From positions 31,041-95,040 of the forward strand of contig CAKTCT010000006.1 of the NCBI GenBank assembly GCA_934539585.1: DNA of 64,000 bases, in the 5' to 3' direction. The notes beneath the pieces are model-generated. The model was not told the origin of the DNA and did no database searches. It was given only the letters and a program-made list of their open reading frames with translations. A program made the position numbers and the translations under genes. Position 1 is the first letter of the stretch. Each line of letters opens with the position of its first letter. Positions 44,234-53,290 of this stretch are shown in pieces. The DNA comes from an uncultured Oscillospiraceae bacterium (lineage in GTDB: Bacteria; Bacillota; Clostridia; Oscillospirales; Ruminococcaceae).

Positions 44234-45173
44234 CCGCGTAAGCCAGCCGATGGAAGACGGGGTAGTCGTTGAGGAACTGCCGGAGGGTGGTCCGGGAGCT
44301 GGAGCCGGGGTCCAGGATGGTGAAGTTTTCGGCGGAAAGGCCCTGGCCGTTATAGCCGCTGACCACCACCCAGTGCTGCTGGCCCGCGGAGGTCCTGGCC
44401 CCATAGATTACCGGCGTGCCCTTCTGGAGGAGGGCGCGGATGGTGCCCAAAGCGTTGGTCCCGTCGTCGATGAGCCGGTAGTTGGAGGGCCAGTAGAGGG
44501 CACCTCCGGAGGTGTAGGAAAGGCGGCGGCTCATGTCCGCCGGGGTGATCGTCGTTCCCAGGCGGTAGGATTCGGTCATGGCCAGGGCGGTAGTGGTGCA
44601 TCCGATGCGGCCGATGGTCTGCCCCGAGGAGCCCAGGGTCACGGAGGCCCACCGGGCGTCGGTCTGCTTATAGCTGGGCACGTTGAGGGAAACGGCGGCT
44701 CCCGCGGAGAGGTAGTCGCTGCGGACGTAGCCGGTCCGGGCGCCGTGGTAGAGAATCCGGCTCCAGCTGCCGGAGGTGGAAAGGACCGTCACGGCGGTGC
44801 CCTTGGGGAGGGAGGTCTGGATGGCGGCGGAGGAGGACGCGGCGCTCCGGACGTTGAGACTGCCGGAGGCGGTGGACACCACGGCGGAGCTGCTGCCGGA
44901 GAGCTCCCGGATGTAGGCGGCGCTACAATAGCCGTAGGAATCGGGGCCGTACTGGACCTGCCACCAGTCCCCGGACCGGGAGATCAGGGTCACGGCGGTT
45001 CCTTTGGGGAGGGAGGTCCGGATGGCGGCCGTGGAGGACGGCGCGCTGCGGACGTTGAGGCCGGTGGAGGACGTGGCCACGGTTCCGGCAGCCGGAGAAG
45101 CGGCGGAGACCGGGGCGGAAAGGCAAAGCGCCATCAGGCAGGCGGCCGTCAGGGCGGTGAGACGTTTTTTCAT
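44229..45173 (-). CDS. secreted SH3b-SH3b-C39-like peptidase
   Basis: Exported protein of 314 residues. A signal peptide (cleavage after PVSA-A, about residue 25) precedes two bacterial SH3 domains (GLNVRSAPSSTAAIRTSLPKG and SLNVRSAASSSAAIQTSLPKG) and a C39-like cysteine peptidase domain with IGCTTTALAM (catalytic Cys) and QQHWVVVSGY (His). SH3 domains bind the cell wall, so a wall-located peptidase or amidase is likely; the substrate is not evident. Confidence 0.87.
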   Translation of the reverse strand: MKKRLTALTAACLMALCLSAPVSAASPAAGTVATSSTGLNVRSAPSSTAAIRTSLPKGTAVTLISRSGDWWQVQYGPDSYGYCSAAYIRELSGSSSAVVSTASGSLNVRSAASSSAAIQTSLPKGTAVTVLSTSGSWSRILYHGARTGYVRSDYLSAGAAVSLNVPSYKQTDARWASVTLGSSGQTIGRIGCTTTALAMTESYRLGTTITPADMSRRLSYTSGGALYWPSNYRLIDDGTNALGTIRALLQKGTPVIYGARTSAGQQHWVVVSGYNGQGLSAENFTILDPGSSSRTTLRQFLNDYPVFHRLAYAD

Positions 45174-45338
45174 GCTGTTACCTCAGAATTGGATTTGCGG
45201 AGTCCCGCAGGTCCATTCTAACACGGATCGTGGGAGGTTGGAAGGGGCCAAATTCTGGGAAAAATCCGGGTTCCCGCGGGTTTTCGCGGATTATTCCGAA
45301 TCTCCGGCGATTTTGCCGAAATTTTTCCGGGGAACGGC

Positions 45339-45368
45339 TTGACAGGCCGATTCTCTCCGGAATATAAT
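45339..45368 (+). promoter_or_regulatory. sigma-A promoter of aroK
   Basis: Consensus TTGACA (45339-45344) and TATAAT (45363-45368) with an 18-base spacer, 57 bases before the start codon. Confidence 0.85.
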
Positions 45369-45424
45369 GGAAATGCTGCATCCGGACAGGGTGCTTGCTT
45401 TACCAATGGATCGAGGAATTTGCT

Positions 45425-45919
45425 ATGAAAAACATCACATTGATCGGGATGCCCGGCAGCGGGAAAAGCACCATCGGCGTCCTTCTGGCCAAGAGCCTGG
45501 GGGCGGATTTCGTGGACACCGATCTCATCATTCAGAAGCGGGAGGGGGCCTTGCTCCAGGAGATTCTGGACAGCCGGGGCTTCGATGCCTTTCTCTGGGC
45601 GGAGGAGGCGGCATTGCTTTCCGTTTCCTGCGAAAACGCCGTTATCGCCACCGGGGGAAGCGCCGTGTACAGCGCTCCGGCCATGGAGCATCTGGGCCGG
45701 AGCAGCACGGTGGTCTATCTGCAGCTGCCCTTCCCGGAGATCATGAGCCGGCTTTCCAACATCACCACCCGGGGCATCGCCATTCCGGGCGGGGAGACCA
45801 TGGCCGACGTTTACGCGGAGCGGGTCCCTTTATACGAAAAATACGCCGATATCACGCTGGACTGCCGGGGGAAAACCGCGGAGGAGACCGTCTCCGCGCT
45901 GCTGCCCCTTTTGAGGTGA
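45425..45919 (+). CDS. aroK: shikimate kinase
   Basis: Phosphorylates shikimate in aromatic amino acid synthesis, 164 residues. Walker A GMPGSGKST near residue 9, DTD in the shikimate site, and ATGGSAVYS (GGG-type motif) are present. The start at 45425 is preceded by GAGGAA; a possible ATG 30 bases upstream adds a non-homologous lead. No other aro gene is near, and the MATE gene follows after 3 bases. Confidence 0.92.
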   Translation: MKNITLIGMPGSGKSTIGVLLAKSLGADFVDTDLIIQKREGALLQEILDSRGFDAFLWAEEAALLSVSCENAVIATGGSAVYSAPAMEHLGRSSTVVYLQLPFPEIMSRLSNITTRGIAIPGGETMADVYAERVPLYEKYADITLDCRGKTAEETVSALLPLLR

Positions 45920-45922
45920 TGT

Positions 45923-47281
45923 ATGAACACGAAGGATATGACCAAGGGAAGCCCGGCCCGGCTTCTCATCGGATTTTCCCTGCCCTTGCTGGCGGGAAAT
46001 CTGTTCCAGCAGTTTTACAGCATGGCCGACTCTATCATCGTGGGGAAGGGCGTGGGCGTAGGGGCCTTCGCTGCCGTGGGGGCCACCCTGTGGGTGGGGT
46101 TCCTGATCCTGGGGTTCGTCACCGGCCTGACCGGAGGGTTCACCATCCTGACGGCCCAGTGCTTCGGGGCGGGAGACGCCGTGGGGCTCCGCCACACCTA
46201 CACCCAGGGGACCATTCTGTCCGTGGCCATCTCCCTGGTCTTTACCGGGGCCAGCACGGCCTGCACCATGCCCCTGTTAAAGCTGCTGAACACCCCGGAG
46301 GACATCCTCCAGGACGCCTACATTTACCTGTTCATCACCTTCGCCGGGACGCTGCCTACGGTAATGTACAACTTCTACGGCTCGGTGCTCCGGGCTCTGG
46401 GGAACACCAAGGGGCCGCTGTACGTGCTGGTGATCTCCGCCATCGTCAACGTGGTGCTGGACCTGATTTTCGTCCTGCCCCTGAAAATGGGGGTGGCCGG
46501 GGCCGCTCTGGCCACGGTGATCTCCCAGGCGCTGTCGGCGGTGCTTTGCTGGGCGCTGCTGCGGCGGTATGAAATCCTGCGGACCACCCGGGAGGACTGG
46601 AAGCTCTATCTTCCCATGCAGAAAAAGCTCATCGTTCTGGGCATCCCCATGGCTTTGCAGAACTCCATTATCTCCATCGGCGGCATCATCATCCAGGCCT
46701 TTGTCAACGGATACGGCTCCGCCTGCGTGGCGGGGTACAGCGCCGCCAGCCGGATCCAGGGTATTGTTGATCAGCTGGGCTATACTCTGGGACTGGCCAT
46801 GGCCACCTATTCCGGCCAGAATCTGGGGGCCCGGAAAATGGACCGCATCCGGTCCGGCCTGCGGCAGAGCGCCTGGATCACCGCTATTTCCAGCACGGTG
46901 CTGGGGGTGCTGATGGCTCTGTTCAACCGCCCGGTGCTGCTGATGTTCGTGGACGCGGCGGAGACGGAGACCCTGGCCGCCGCCGCCCAGTATCTGTACA
47001 TTCTCGGGCCATGCGAAGCAATCCTGGCGCTGCTGTTCCTTTACCGCTCGGCCTTGCAGGGCATGGGGAACACCCTGGTGCCCATGATCTCCGGCGTTGT
47101 GGAGCTGGGGATGCGGGTGGCGGTGGCCTTTATTTTCTCCGACCTGCTGAACCTGGGCTATTTCGGGGTCTGCATGGCGGAGGTGGGGGCCTGGATCGGG
47201 GCCGTGGCCTTGCTGATCCCGGCATGTTATGCCACCATCACCCGGAAGACCCGGGAGTTTTCTCCCAAAACGGCCCAATAA
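45923..47281 (+). CDS. MATE family efflux transporter
   Basis: Twelve-span multidrug or metabolite exporter driven by Na+ or H+, 452 residues. GSPARLLIGFSLPLLAGNLFQQFYSMADSIIVG-type opening with helix 1 and 2 motifs, and the duplicated half begins near KKLIVLGIPMALQNSII. It is co-transcribed with aroK, but no functional link is evident. A terminator follows. Confidence 0.93.
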   Translation: MNTKDMTKGSPARLLIGFSLPLLAGNLFQQFYSMADSIIVGKGVGVGAFAAVGATLWVGFLILGFVTGLTGGFTILTAQCFGAGDAVGLRHTYTQGTILSVAISLVFTGASTACTMPLLKLLNTPEDILQDAYIYLFITFAGTLPTVMYNFYGSVLRALGNTKGPLYVLVISAIVNVVLDLIFVLPLKMGVAGAALATVISQALSAVLCWALLRRYEILRTTREDWKLYLPMQKKLIVLGIPMALQNSIISIGGIIIQAFVNGYGSACVAGYSAASRIQGIVDQLGYTLGLAMATYSGQNLGARKMDRIRSGLRQSAWITAISSTVLGVLMALFNRPVLLMFVDAAETETLAAAAQYLYILGPCEAILALLFLYRSALQGMGNTLVPMISGVVELGMRVAVAFIFSDLLNLGYFGVCMAEVGAWIGAVALLIPACYATITRKTREFSPKTAQ

Positions 47282-47312
47282 AAAACCGCTCCGGGGGTTC
47301 CGGAACGGTTTT
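47282..47312. terminator. bidirectional terminator
   Basis: AAAACCG and CGGTTTT arms with an inner TCCGG/CCGGA stem between the MATE gene and the converging small gene. Confidence 0.75.
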
Positions 47313-47314
47313 CA

Positions 47315-47578
47315 TCAGTGATACCGGGGGGCTTCCTCCTCCTGGTCCAGCCAGGCTTCGGCCTCCCGGAGGCCGTCCTCGGTGAGGGGGAACTCCGCCG
47401 TGACGATCTGGTCCTCGGGGGTTTTGTCCTGACAGAAGGGGCCGGGCCACGCCCAGAGCTTCAGCTGGTCGTCGGCGGGCTTTATGCGGAAGCGGAAGTT
47501 CCGGAAGCTGCCCCCGTAGGGGTTCCCGGAGCGGAAATAGTGAAACTTCGGAAGTTCGAATTTTGCAGACACAGACAT
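47315..47578 (-). CDS. small conserved hypothetical protein
   Basis: Protein of 87 residues, SVSAKFELPKFHYFRSGNPYGGSFRNF at the start and acidic at the end; rich in aromatic residues, cytoplasmic. The start at 47578 is supported by a well-formed promoter that predicts transcription beginning only about 10 bases upstream, leaving a very short leader. Function unknown. Confidence 0.65.
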   Translation of the reverse strand: MSVSAKFELPKFHYFRSGNPYGGSFRNFRFRIKPADDQLKLWAWPGPFCQDKTPEDQIVTAEFPLTEDGLREAEAWLDQEEEAPRYH

Positions 47579-47594
47579 TCCTCCCAACCCTTTC

Positions 47595-47623
47595 ATTTTA
47601 CCACATTCCCGGAAAAACCGCAA
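47595..47623 (-). promoter_or_regulatory. promoter of the 87-residue protein
   Basis: On the minus strand TTGCGG (47618-47623) and TAAAAT (47595-47600) with a 17-base spacer. Confidence 0.7.
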
Positions 47624-47688
47624 CGGGGTTCCGGGATAAACGGCGGTCCGGGGGAAAAAATACCATTGAAACGAGAGGAGATGAGCGC

Positions 47689-48066
47689 ATGGAACTGCTT
47701 CATTCCATCCTGAGCACCGTGGTGGACTGGGCCATTCTGCTCTTTGAGTCCATGGGCGTGGTGGTCATCGTGGTTTCCGGCATCCAGGGCATCATCGGGT
47801 ACGTGACCCGGAACCCTCTGACCCGGCTGAATCTGGCCAAGGGCATGGCCATGGGCCTGGAATTCAAGCTGGGCAGTGAGATTCTCCGCACCGTGGTGGT
47901 CCGGGAGTTTTCCGAAATCTTCACGGTGGCCGGGATCATCCTGCTCCGGGCGGCCCTGACCTTCCTGATCCACTGGGAGATCCGCAACGAGGAGGCGGCC
48001 CGTTCCCACGGGGACAGCGAGGAGCCTGCGGTTCCGGCCTTTTCCCTGTTCCGGCGGAAGAAATGA
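47689..48066 (+). CDS. DUF1622 membrane protein
   Basis: Protein of 125 residues with an N-terminal helix, a second span and a third near FTVAGIILLRAALTFLIHWEI; LAKGMAMGLEFKLGSEILRTVVV is the family hallmark. DUF1622 proteins are small inner-membrane proteins of unknown role. AGGAG 8 bases upstream fixes the ATG at 47689. Confidence 0.82.
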   Translation: MELLHSILSTVVDWAILLFESMGVVVIVVSGIQGIIGYVTRNPLTRLNLAKGMAMGLEFKLGSEILRTVVVREFSEIFTVAGIILLRAALTFLIHWEIRNEEAARSHGDSEEPAVPAFSLFRRKK

Positions 48067-48132
48067 GAAAATCTCCGGCGGATTTCACAGGCTGCTCAGA
48101 GATCGACAAATTGGGATTTGGGAGGAAGACAG

Positions 48133-48876
48133 ATGGTTCTATTCTTTTCCGCCACGGGGAACTGCAAGTATGTTGCGGCCCGGCTGACGCAGTCTGTTGA
48201 GGGGGAAATGGCCGCCATTCCGGACTGCATCCGGGATGGGCAGTATGCGTTTTCCGATGAAACCATCGGCATCGTCTCCCCGACCTACGATTGGGGACTG
48301 CCGAGCATCGTGACGGAATTCCTCCAAAAGGCGACCTTCCAGACGGAGTACCTGTATTTCATCGCCACCTACGGCACCACTCCCGGCGCCAGCGGATACA
48401 TGGCAAACAAGGCCATCCGCGGAAGAACGATCGACGCGTACTATGCCGTCCGCATGGTGGACACGTGGACGCCGATCTTCGACCTTTCCACCCCGGAAAA
48501 GGCGGCAAGATATACGAAGCACACCGAAGCGGAGATCGACCGTGCGATCTGCGGCGTCGGCCAGCGGCGGAAAAACAAGCGGATGTCGCCCCGCACGCCG
48601 GCGTTTCTCACCGAATGGATTGCGGCGCCGATCTATAACAAAAACGTGCGGCGCACGGCGAATTTTCATGTGGAGGAAAGCTGCGTCGGCTGCGGGCTGT
48701 GCGCGGGGAAATGTCCTGTGCAGGCCATAGAAATGCGCGGCAAGCGCCCGGTCTGGGTCAAGGACAGGTGTGTGATGTGTCTCGGGTGCCTCCACCGGTG
48801 CCCGAAATTCGCGATCCAGTACGGCAAAAACACCAAGAAACACGGGCAGTATACGAATCCCAATGTCCGGGTGTAA
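48133..48876 (+). CDS. EFR1-type flavodoxin-ferredoxin protein
   Basis: Two-part electron carrier of 247 residues: a flavodoxin-like FMN domain (LFFSATGNCKYVA loop at the start, about 1-150) and a C-terminal 2x[4Fe-4S] ferredoxin with CVGCGLCAGKCPVQAIEM and CVMCLGCLHRCPKFAI. EFR1-type proteins are common in gut Clostridia; the physiological partner is unknown. GGGAGGA precedes the ATG. Its codon use is slightly less GC-rich than the region to the left. Confidence 0.88.
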   Translation: MVLFFSATGNCKYVAARLTQSVEGEMAAIPDCIRDGQYAFSDETIGIVSPTYDWGLPSIVTEFLQKATFQTEYLYFIATYGTTPGASGYMANKAIRGRTIDAYYAVRMVDTWTPIFDLSTPEKAARYTKHTEAEIDRAICGVGQRRKNKRMSPRTPAFLTEWIAAPIYNKNVRRTANFHVEESCVGCGLCAGKCPVQAIEMRGKRPVWVKDRCVMCLGCLHRCPKFAIQYGKNTKKHGQYTNPNVRV

Positions 48877-48961
48877 AGTCCGGAAAAAAGCATAACCGCG
48901 GGCGGAGAAGGCAGGGTTCTGCACTCTCCGCCCGCGGCGGTCTGGGGTTATTTTCAGCGGC

Positions 48962-49795
48962 TTACCAGGTCAGCGAAAACTCGACAAGCTCCGGCGTCTC
49001 CGGCCTGCCGATGCGCGGGTCTTTTTGGTCCAGCGCGGAAAGCTGTGCCATTTCATCGGCGGTCAGCGTGAAATCGAACAGGTCGAAGTTTTCACGGATA
49101 TGCTCCGTCTTGCTGCTTCTCGGAATGACGGCAATGCCTTTCTGCGTCAGAAAGCGCAGCAGAATCTGCGCCGGGGTCTTACCGTATTTCCCGGCAAGGG
49201 CGATTACGGCGGGCTCCTTGAACATTTCGCTGCGGCTGCCTTGCCCCAGGGGCGCATACGCCATGTGCGCCACCTGTTTTTTGTCCATCCAGCTCCGTTC
49301 GGCGCTGCGCTGGCAGAACAGGTTGGTTTCGATCTGATTGACTGCCGGGACGACCTGGTTATAGGCGATCAGATCAAGGAGCCGGTCCGGCTCAAAGTTG
49401 GAAACGCCGATGGCACGGACCTTTCCTTCTGCGTACAGCTTCTCTAGGACCCGCCACGCCGCATAGTAGTTGGCAAAGGGCCAGTGGAGGAGCAGCAGGT
49501 CGATATAGTCGGTCTGCAAATCGGCAAGGGATTGGATGACCGTCTGCCCGGCGTGCTCGTAGGATTTGAAGTTCACCTTGGTGACGAGAAACAGCGATTT
49601 GCGGTCAACGCCGCTCTGTCGGATCCCTTCGACGACATCTTTTTCGTTGCCGTAGGCTTCCGCTGTGTCGATCATCCGATAGCCGGTTCGGATGGCGTCG
49701 GAAACTGCCCTTACGCAGGTTTCGCCTCCCAGCAGAAAGGTGCCGAACCCGACAAGGGGCATTTGTACGCCGTTGTTCAACGTGAGATATTCCAT
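48962..49795 (-). CDS. aldo/keto reductase
   Basis: NAD(P)H-dependent reductase of 277 residues in the AKR5-like group. The tetrad is visible as DTAEAYGNE (Asp, Tyr), VTKVNF (Lys) and LLLLHWPF (His), and IPRSSKTEHIREN binds the cofactor phosphate. It reduces small aldehydes or ketones, such as methylglyoxal in related enzymes. It is divergent from a MerR regulator whose probable operator sits in its promoter. Confidence 0.92.
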   Translation of the reverse strand: MEYLTLNNGVQMPLVGFGTFLLGGETCVRAVSDAIRTGYRMIDTAEAYGNEKDVVEGIRQSGVDRKSLFLVTKVNFKSYEHAGQTVIQSLADLQTDYIDLLLLHWPFANYYAAWRVLEKLYAEGKVRAIGVSNFEPDRLLDLIAYNQVVPAVNQIETNLFCQRSAERSWMDKKQVAHMAYAPLGQGSRSEMFKEPAVIALAGKYGKTPAQILLRFLTQKGIAVIPRSSKTEHIRENFDLFDFTLTADEMAQLSALDQKDPRIGRPETPELVEFSLTW

Positions 49796-49817
49796 GATTC
49801 CGTCCTCCGTTTTCGTA

Positions 49818-49878
49818 TTGCACAGACGCCCGTCTTGTGCTATAATCATTGTAACAAGTTCGGGTAACACGAAGTCAA
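49818..49878. promoter_or_regulatory. overlapping divergent promoters with a MerR operator
   Basis: Plus strand: TTGCAC (49818-49823), 17 bases, TATAAT (49841-49846) drives merR. Minus strand: TTGACT (49873-49878), 19 bases, TACAAT (49848-49853) drives the reductase. The long 19-base spacer and a TTCG-N7-CGAA dyad within it are the hallmarks of a promoter activated by DNA untwisting through a MerR protein. Confidence 0.8.
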
Positions 49879-49907
49879 GAGGTTTTTTGCATTTTTCGGA
49901 GGGCGCG

Positions 49908-50339
49908 ATGTATTATACGATCAGGCAGATGGCGGAAATGTTCGGCGTCACGGAGCACACGCTGCGCTTTTACACCGACCAGGGCCTGCTGCCATGTGAG
50001 CGGGACGGCGGAAACCGCCGGGTTTTCAACGAAGAATCCGTGAATTGGATGCAGGGCATAAAGTGCCTGAAAGGCTGCGGCGCGTCCATCGAGGACATCC
50101 GGGAGTACTGCCGTCTCTGCCTGCTGGAGGAATCGGAGGAGAACCTGCGGGCGAGGTACGCGATCATTCTGAAGCAGCGGGAAGAAGCCTATAAGCGGCT
50201 GGAGGAAGCAAAAGCTACCGCGAACTACATGGATGGCAAGGCGGCGCACTACGAGGCGATTCTGGCGGGGCTTGCTCCGGACGATACCAATCCGAAAAAC
50301 TGGACGGCGGACAATCGGCCGACGCACACGGGCTCTTGA
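49908..50339 (+). CDS. MerR family transcriptional regulator
   Basis: Regulator of 143 residues. The winged helix starts YYTIRQMAEMFGVTEHTLRFYTDQGLL and is followed by the coiled-coil dimerisation helix (about 80-120). There is no clear C-terminal metal-binding Cys cluster, so it more likely belongs to the aldehyde/redox-sensing (AdhR/NmlR-like) group, which fits the divergent aldo/keto reductase. One Cys pair (CRLC near 65) could sense oxidants or electrophiles. Confidence 0.88.
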   Translation: MYYTIRQMAEMFGVTEHTLRFYTDQGLLPCERDGGNRRVFNEESVNWMQGIKCLKGCGASIEDIREYCRLCLLEESEENLRARYAIILKQREEAYKRLEEAKATANYMDGKAAHYEAILAGLAPDDTNPKNWTADNRPTHTGS

Positions 50340-50356
50340 AAAAGGGGAGAACTGCC

Positions 50357-51241
50357 ATGCTGAAGCAGCTGAAATATTTCCAGTCGGTCGTGCAGAAAAA
50401 CAGCTTTTCCGAGGCGGCCGAGGAAAATTACGTCTCGCAATCGGCGATTTCCCAGCAGATACAGGCGCTGGAGCGGGAGCTGGGCTTCCGGCTGCTCGAT
50501 CGGAAGAACCGCGGGTTTGTGCTGACTCCCGCCGGAGAGCATTTTTATCGGAAAAGCCTTGTTCTGACGGCGGATTATGAGAGAATGTGCAGCGAGGCTG
50601 CCAAAATCGCCAAGGGCGACGAGGCTTCCCTGAAAATCGGGTATCTGCGCTGCTATTCGGGAAGCGAATTTCACCGTGCGCTGGCGCTGTTTTCCGAAAA
50701 GTATCCCGAGGTTTCCGTTTCGGTCGAATACGGGAACCACGAAGAATTGTATGCGATGCTCCGCTCGGAGCAGGCCGATCTTGTTCTCAATGACCAGCGG
50801 CGCGCCTTTTCCGACGAATATGTCAACCTGATTCTGACGACCTGTACCGCCTATGTCGAGGTTTCCGCGTTCAGTCCATTGGCAGCGCGGAGGGAAATCA
50901 CGCCGGAAGAACTGAAAAATCATCTGTGCATCCTGATCTCCTCCGCGTCCCAGCGGGAGACCGAGCAGGAATATTATCACGATGTGGTCGGGTTCCGCGG
51001 GGAGTTTCTATATGCGGAAAATCTGGAGGAAGCCCGCCTGATGGTGATCGGGCGAAAGGGGTTCCTCCCCGTGGAGGGCGGGACCTTTGCGCCGACGGTG
51101 GGCGCTTCCATCGTGCGGATTCCGCTGATGAGAGGAACGGAGCCGATACGCAGGAACTACTGCGCGTTCTGGAAAAAGGACAACTCCGGCTATTTTGTGG
51201 AGGAGTTTGCGGAGCTGCTGAAGGAGCAGTTTGCGCAATAA
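50357..51241 (+). CDS. LysR family transcriptional regulator
   Basis: Regulator of 294 residues with an N-terminal helix-turn-helix (LKQLKYFQSVVQKNSFSEAA, SQSAISQQIQALERELG) and a C-terminal effector-binding domain. It starts 17 bases after merR and precedes three flavin and NAD(P)H genes that have their own promoter, which it probably controls. Confidence 0.9.
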   Translation: MLKQLKYFQSVVQKNSFSEAAEENYVSQSAISQQIQALERELGFRLLDRKNRGFVLTPAGEHFYRKSLVLTADYERMCSEAAKIAKGDEASLKIGYLRCYSGSEFHRALALFSEKYPEVSVSVEYGNHEELYAMLRSEQADLVLNDQRRAFSDEYVNLILTTCTAYVEVSAFSPLAARREITPEELKNHLCILISSASQRETEQEYYHDVVGFRGEFLYAENLEEARLMVIGRKGFLPVEGGTFAPTVGASIVRIPLMRGTEPIRRNYCAFWKKDNSGYFVEEFAELLKEQFAQ

Positions 51242-51317
51242 GGCATCACGCTGTCCCGGTTGACGGGGCGGCGTTTTTTGTATCAGTTTTTCTTATCCGA
51301 AAGGCAGAGAATCCGAA

Positions 51318-51346
51318 TTGATTCAGCGGCCGCTTCTGTGTAGAAT
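51318..51346 (+). promoter_or_regulatory. promoter of the FMN reductase operon
   Basis: TTGATT (51318-51323) and TAGAAT (51341-51346) with a 17-base spacer, after the lysR stop. Confidence 0.7.
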
Positions 51347-51376
51347 GAATACAGAAACCAAAGGAGGGCGTTTTCC

Positions 51377-51907
51377 ATGAAAATACTTGCCATCAGCGCG
51401 AGCCCCCGTAAGGGCGGCAATTCCGATGTGCTGTGCGACGAATTTCTGAAAGGGGCTGCGGAAAGCGGTCATGAGGTGTGGAAAATCCGCTTGGCGGAGA
51501 AAAGGATCGCTCCCTGCCTTGCCTGCTATGGCTGCGCGGAGACCCATGTCTGCGTCCGCAACGACGATATGGCGGAGGTGCTGGAGGCGCTCAAGGCGGC
51601 GGATGTCATCGTGCTGGCGTCTCCGGTGTACTTCTATTCCGTCTGCGCCCAGATGAAAACCATGATCGACCGCTGTCTTGCCGACTATCAGGCCATCCGC
51701 GGCAAGGCGTTCTATCTGATCGTTACGGCGGCTGACCCCCAGCACAGCGCCGCCGATGAAACACTGGCGGACTTCCGGGGATATCTCCGCTGCCTGCCCG
51801 GCGCAAAGGAGGCGGGCGTGATTCTCGGGATAGGAACATGGGACAAGGGCGATGTGTACCGTCACCCCGCGTTGCAGCAGGCTTACGAAATGGGAAAGGA
51901 GATTTAA
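51377..51907 (+). CDS. NADPH-dependent FMN reductase-like flavoprotein
   Basis: Flavodoxin-fold protein of 176 residues. ILAISASPRKGGNSDVL is the FMN phosphate loop, and ACLACYGCAETHVCVRNDDM-like Cys residues (CLACYGC) resemble iron-sulfur flavoproteins. VLASPVYFYSVCAQMKTMIDR is the second FMN contact. It is the first gene of a redox operon with a flavodoxin and an SDR enzyme. Confidence 0.88.
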   Translation: MKILAISASPRKGGNSDVLCDEFLKGAAESGHEVWKIRLAEKRIAPCLACYGCAETHVCVRNDDMAEVLEALKAADVIVLASPVYFYSVCAQMKTMIDRCLADYQAIRGKAFYLIVTAADPQHSAADETLADFRGYLRCLPGAKEAGVILGIGTWDKGDVYRHPALQQAYEMGKEI

Positions 51908-51908
51908 C

Positions 51909-52412
51909 ATGGCAGTCCTGATCGCTTTTTACTCCCGCGCAGGAGAAAACTACTTCGGCGGCGCTTACCGCCGTATTTCCGTCGGCAATACGGAAAAGGC
52001 GGCAAAGATGATTGCCGGCCTGACCGGCGGCGTGCTTTACAAAATCCAGCAGGTGCGGCCGTATTCCGAGGATTATCGGACCTGCATCGCTCAAGCGAAA
52101 GCGGATCTGCAGAAGAACGCCCGTCCGGAGGTGCGGAATCTGCCTGATAATCTGGACACCTACGACGAGATTTACCTGGGGTATCCGAACTACTGGGGCA
52201 CGATGCCGATGGCGGTCTACACCTTCCTTGAACGCTATGACTTCACCGGCAAGACCATTCACCCTTTCTGCACCCATGAGGGCAGCGGGCTTTCCAATAC
52301 GGAACGGGATATTCAAAAGGCCGCGCTGGGTGCAGTTGTTACCAAGGGCCTTGCCATTCATGGCAGCAATGTGGACGGCGCGAAAGACGCGCTTGCGCAG
52401 TGGGTCAGATAG
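51909..52412 (+). CDS. flavodoxin
   Basis: FMN electron carrier of 167 residues: LIAFYSRAGENYFGG at the start, GYPNYWGTMPMAVYTFLE as the second loop. It starts one base after the previous stop, so the two are coupled and may act as reductase and acceptor. Confidence 0.87.
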   Translation: MAVLIAFYSRAGENYFGGAYRRISVGNTEKAAKMIAGLTGGVLYKIQQVRPYSEDYRTCIAQAKADLQKNARPEVRNLPDNLDTYDEIYLGYPNYWGTMPMAVYTFLERYDFTGKTIHPFCTHEGSGLSNTERDIQKAALGAVVTKGLAIHGSNVDGAKDALAQWVR

Positions 52413-52456
52413 ATGCGGATTTTAAGGGATGGTTCCCAAAGAAAGGAAGAATTGGT

Positions 52457-53290
52457 ATGAAAAACGTAATGCTGCTGACAGGAGCCGGACAGATCGGCAT
52501 GGCAATCGCCCGCCGGATGGGTGCGGGGATGAAAATAGTCGTCGGCGATAAGAAAATCGAAAACGCCCAGGCCGTCGCCAGGACCATAAACGAGGCGGGC
52601 TTTGATGCGGTTTCCATGGAAATGGACCTGTCCAGCCGTGGGTCCATCAAAGCGCTGATCCGTGAGGGGCAGAAGTACGGCGAGATTAGAATGCTGGTGA
52701 ATGCCGCCGGCGTTTCCCCCAGTCAGGCGCCCATTGAAGCGATTCTGAAGGTCAATCTCTACGGCACGGCGGTGCTGCTGGAGGAAGTCGGCAGGGTCAT
52801 CGCCGAGGGCGGCGTGGGCGTTACCATTTCCAGCCAGTCCGGCTGGCGGATGCCTGCGCTGACCGCAGAACAGGACGAGCTGCTTGCCACGGCTCCGACC
52901 GAGGAGTTGCTGAAGCTGGACTTTTTGCAGTCCGAAAACATCCGCGACACCCTCCACGCCTACCAAATGGCAAAGCGCTGCAACGAAAAGCGCGTGATGG
53001 CACAGGCGGTGGAATGGGGCAGGCGGGGCGCGCGGCTCAATGCCATCGCTCCCGGCATCATCGTCACGCCGCTTGCGCTTGATGAGTTCAACGGCCCGCG
53101 GGGGAATTTTTACAAGAATATGTTTGCCAACTGCCCGGCTGGCCGTCCCGGGACGGCAGACGAGGTCGCCAATGTGGCGGAGCTCCTTATGAGCGGCAAG
53201 GGCGCGTTTATCAGCGGCTCCACCTTCCTCATCGACGGCGGCGCAACGGCAAGCTATTTTTACGGGCCGTTGAAGCCGGGAACGGAGTGA
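52457..53290 (+). CDS. short-chain dehydrogenase/reductase
   Basis: NAD(P)-dependent oxidoreductase of 277 residues. The nucleotide loop is unusually short (LTGAGQIGMAIARRM), VNAAGVSP is present, the catalytic Ser is in TISSQSGW and the YxxxK pair in YQMAKRCNEK. FISGSTFLIDGG closes the domain. Last gene of the redox operon; the substrate is unknown. Confidence 0.88.
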   Translation: MKNVMLLTGAGQIGMAIARRMGAGMKIVVGDKKIENAQAVARTINEAGFDAVSMEMDLSSRGSIKALIREGQKYGEIRMLVNAAGVSPSQAPIEAILKVNLYGTAVLLEEVGRVIAEGGVGVTISSQSGWRMPALTAEQDELLATAPTEELLKLDFLQSENIRDTLHAYQMAKRCNEKRVMAQAVEWGRRGARLNAIAPGIIVTPLALDEFNGPRGNFYKNMFANCPAGRPGTADEVANVAELLMSGKGAFISGSTFLIDGGATASYFYGPLKPGTE

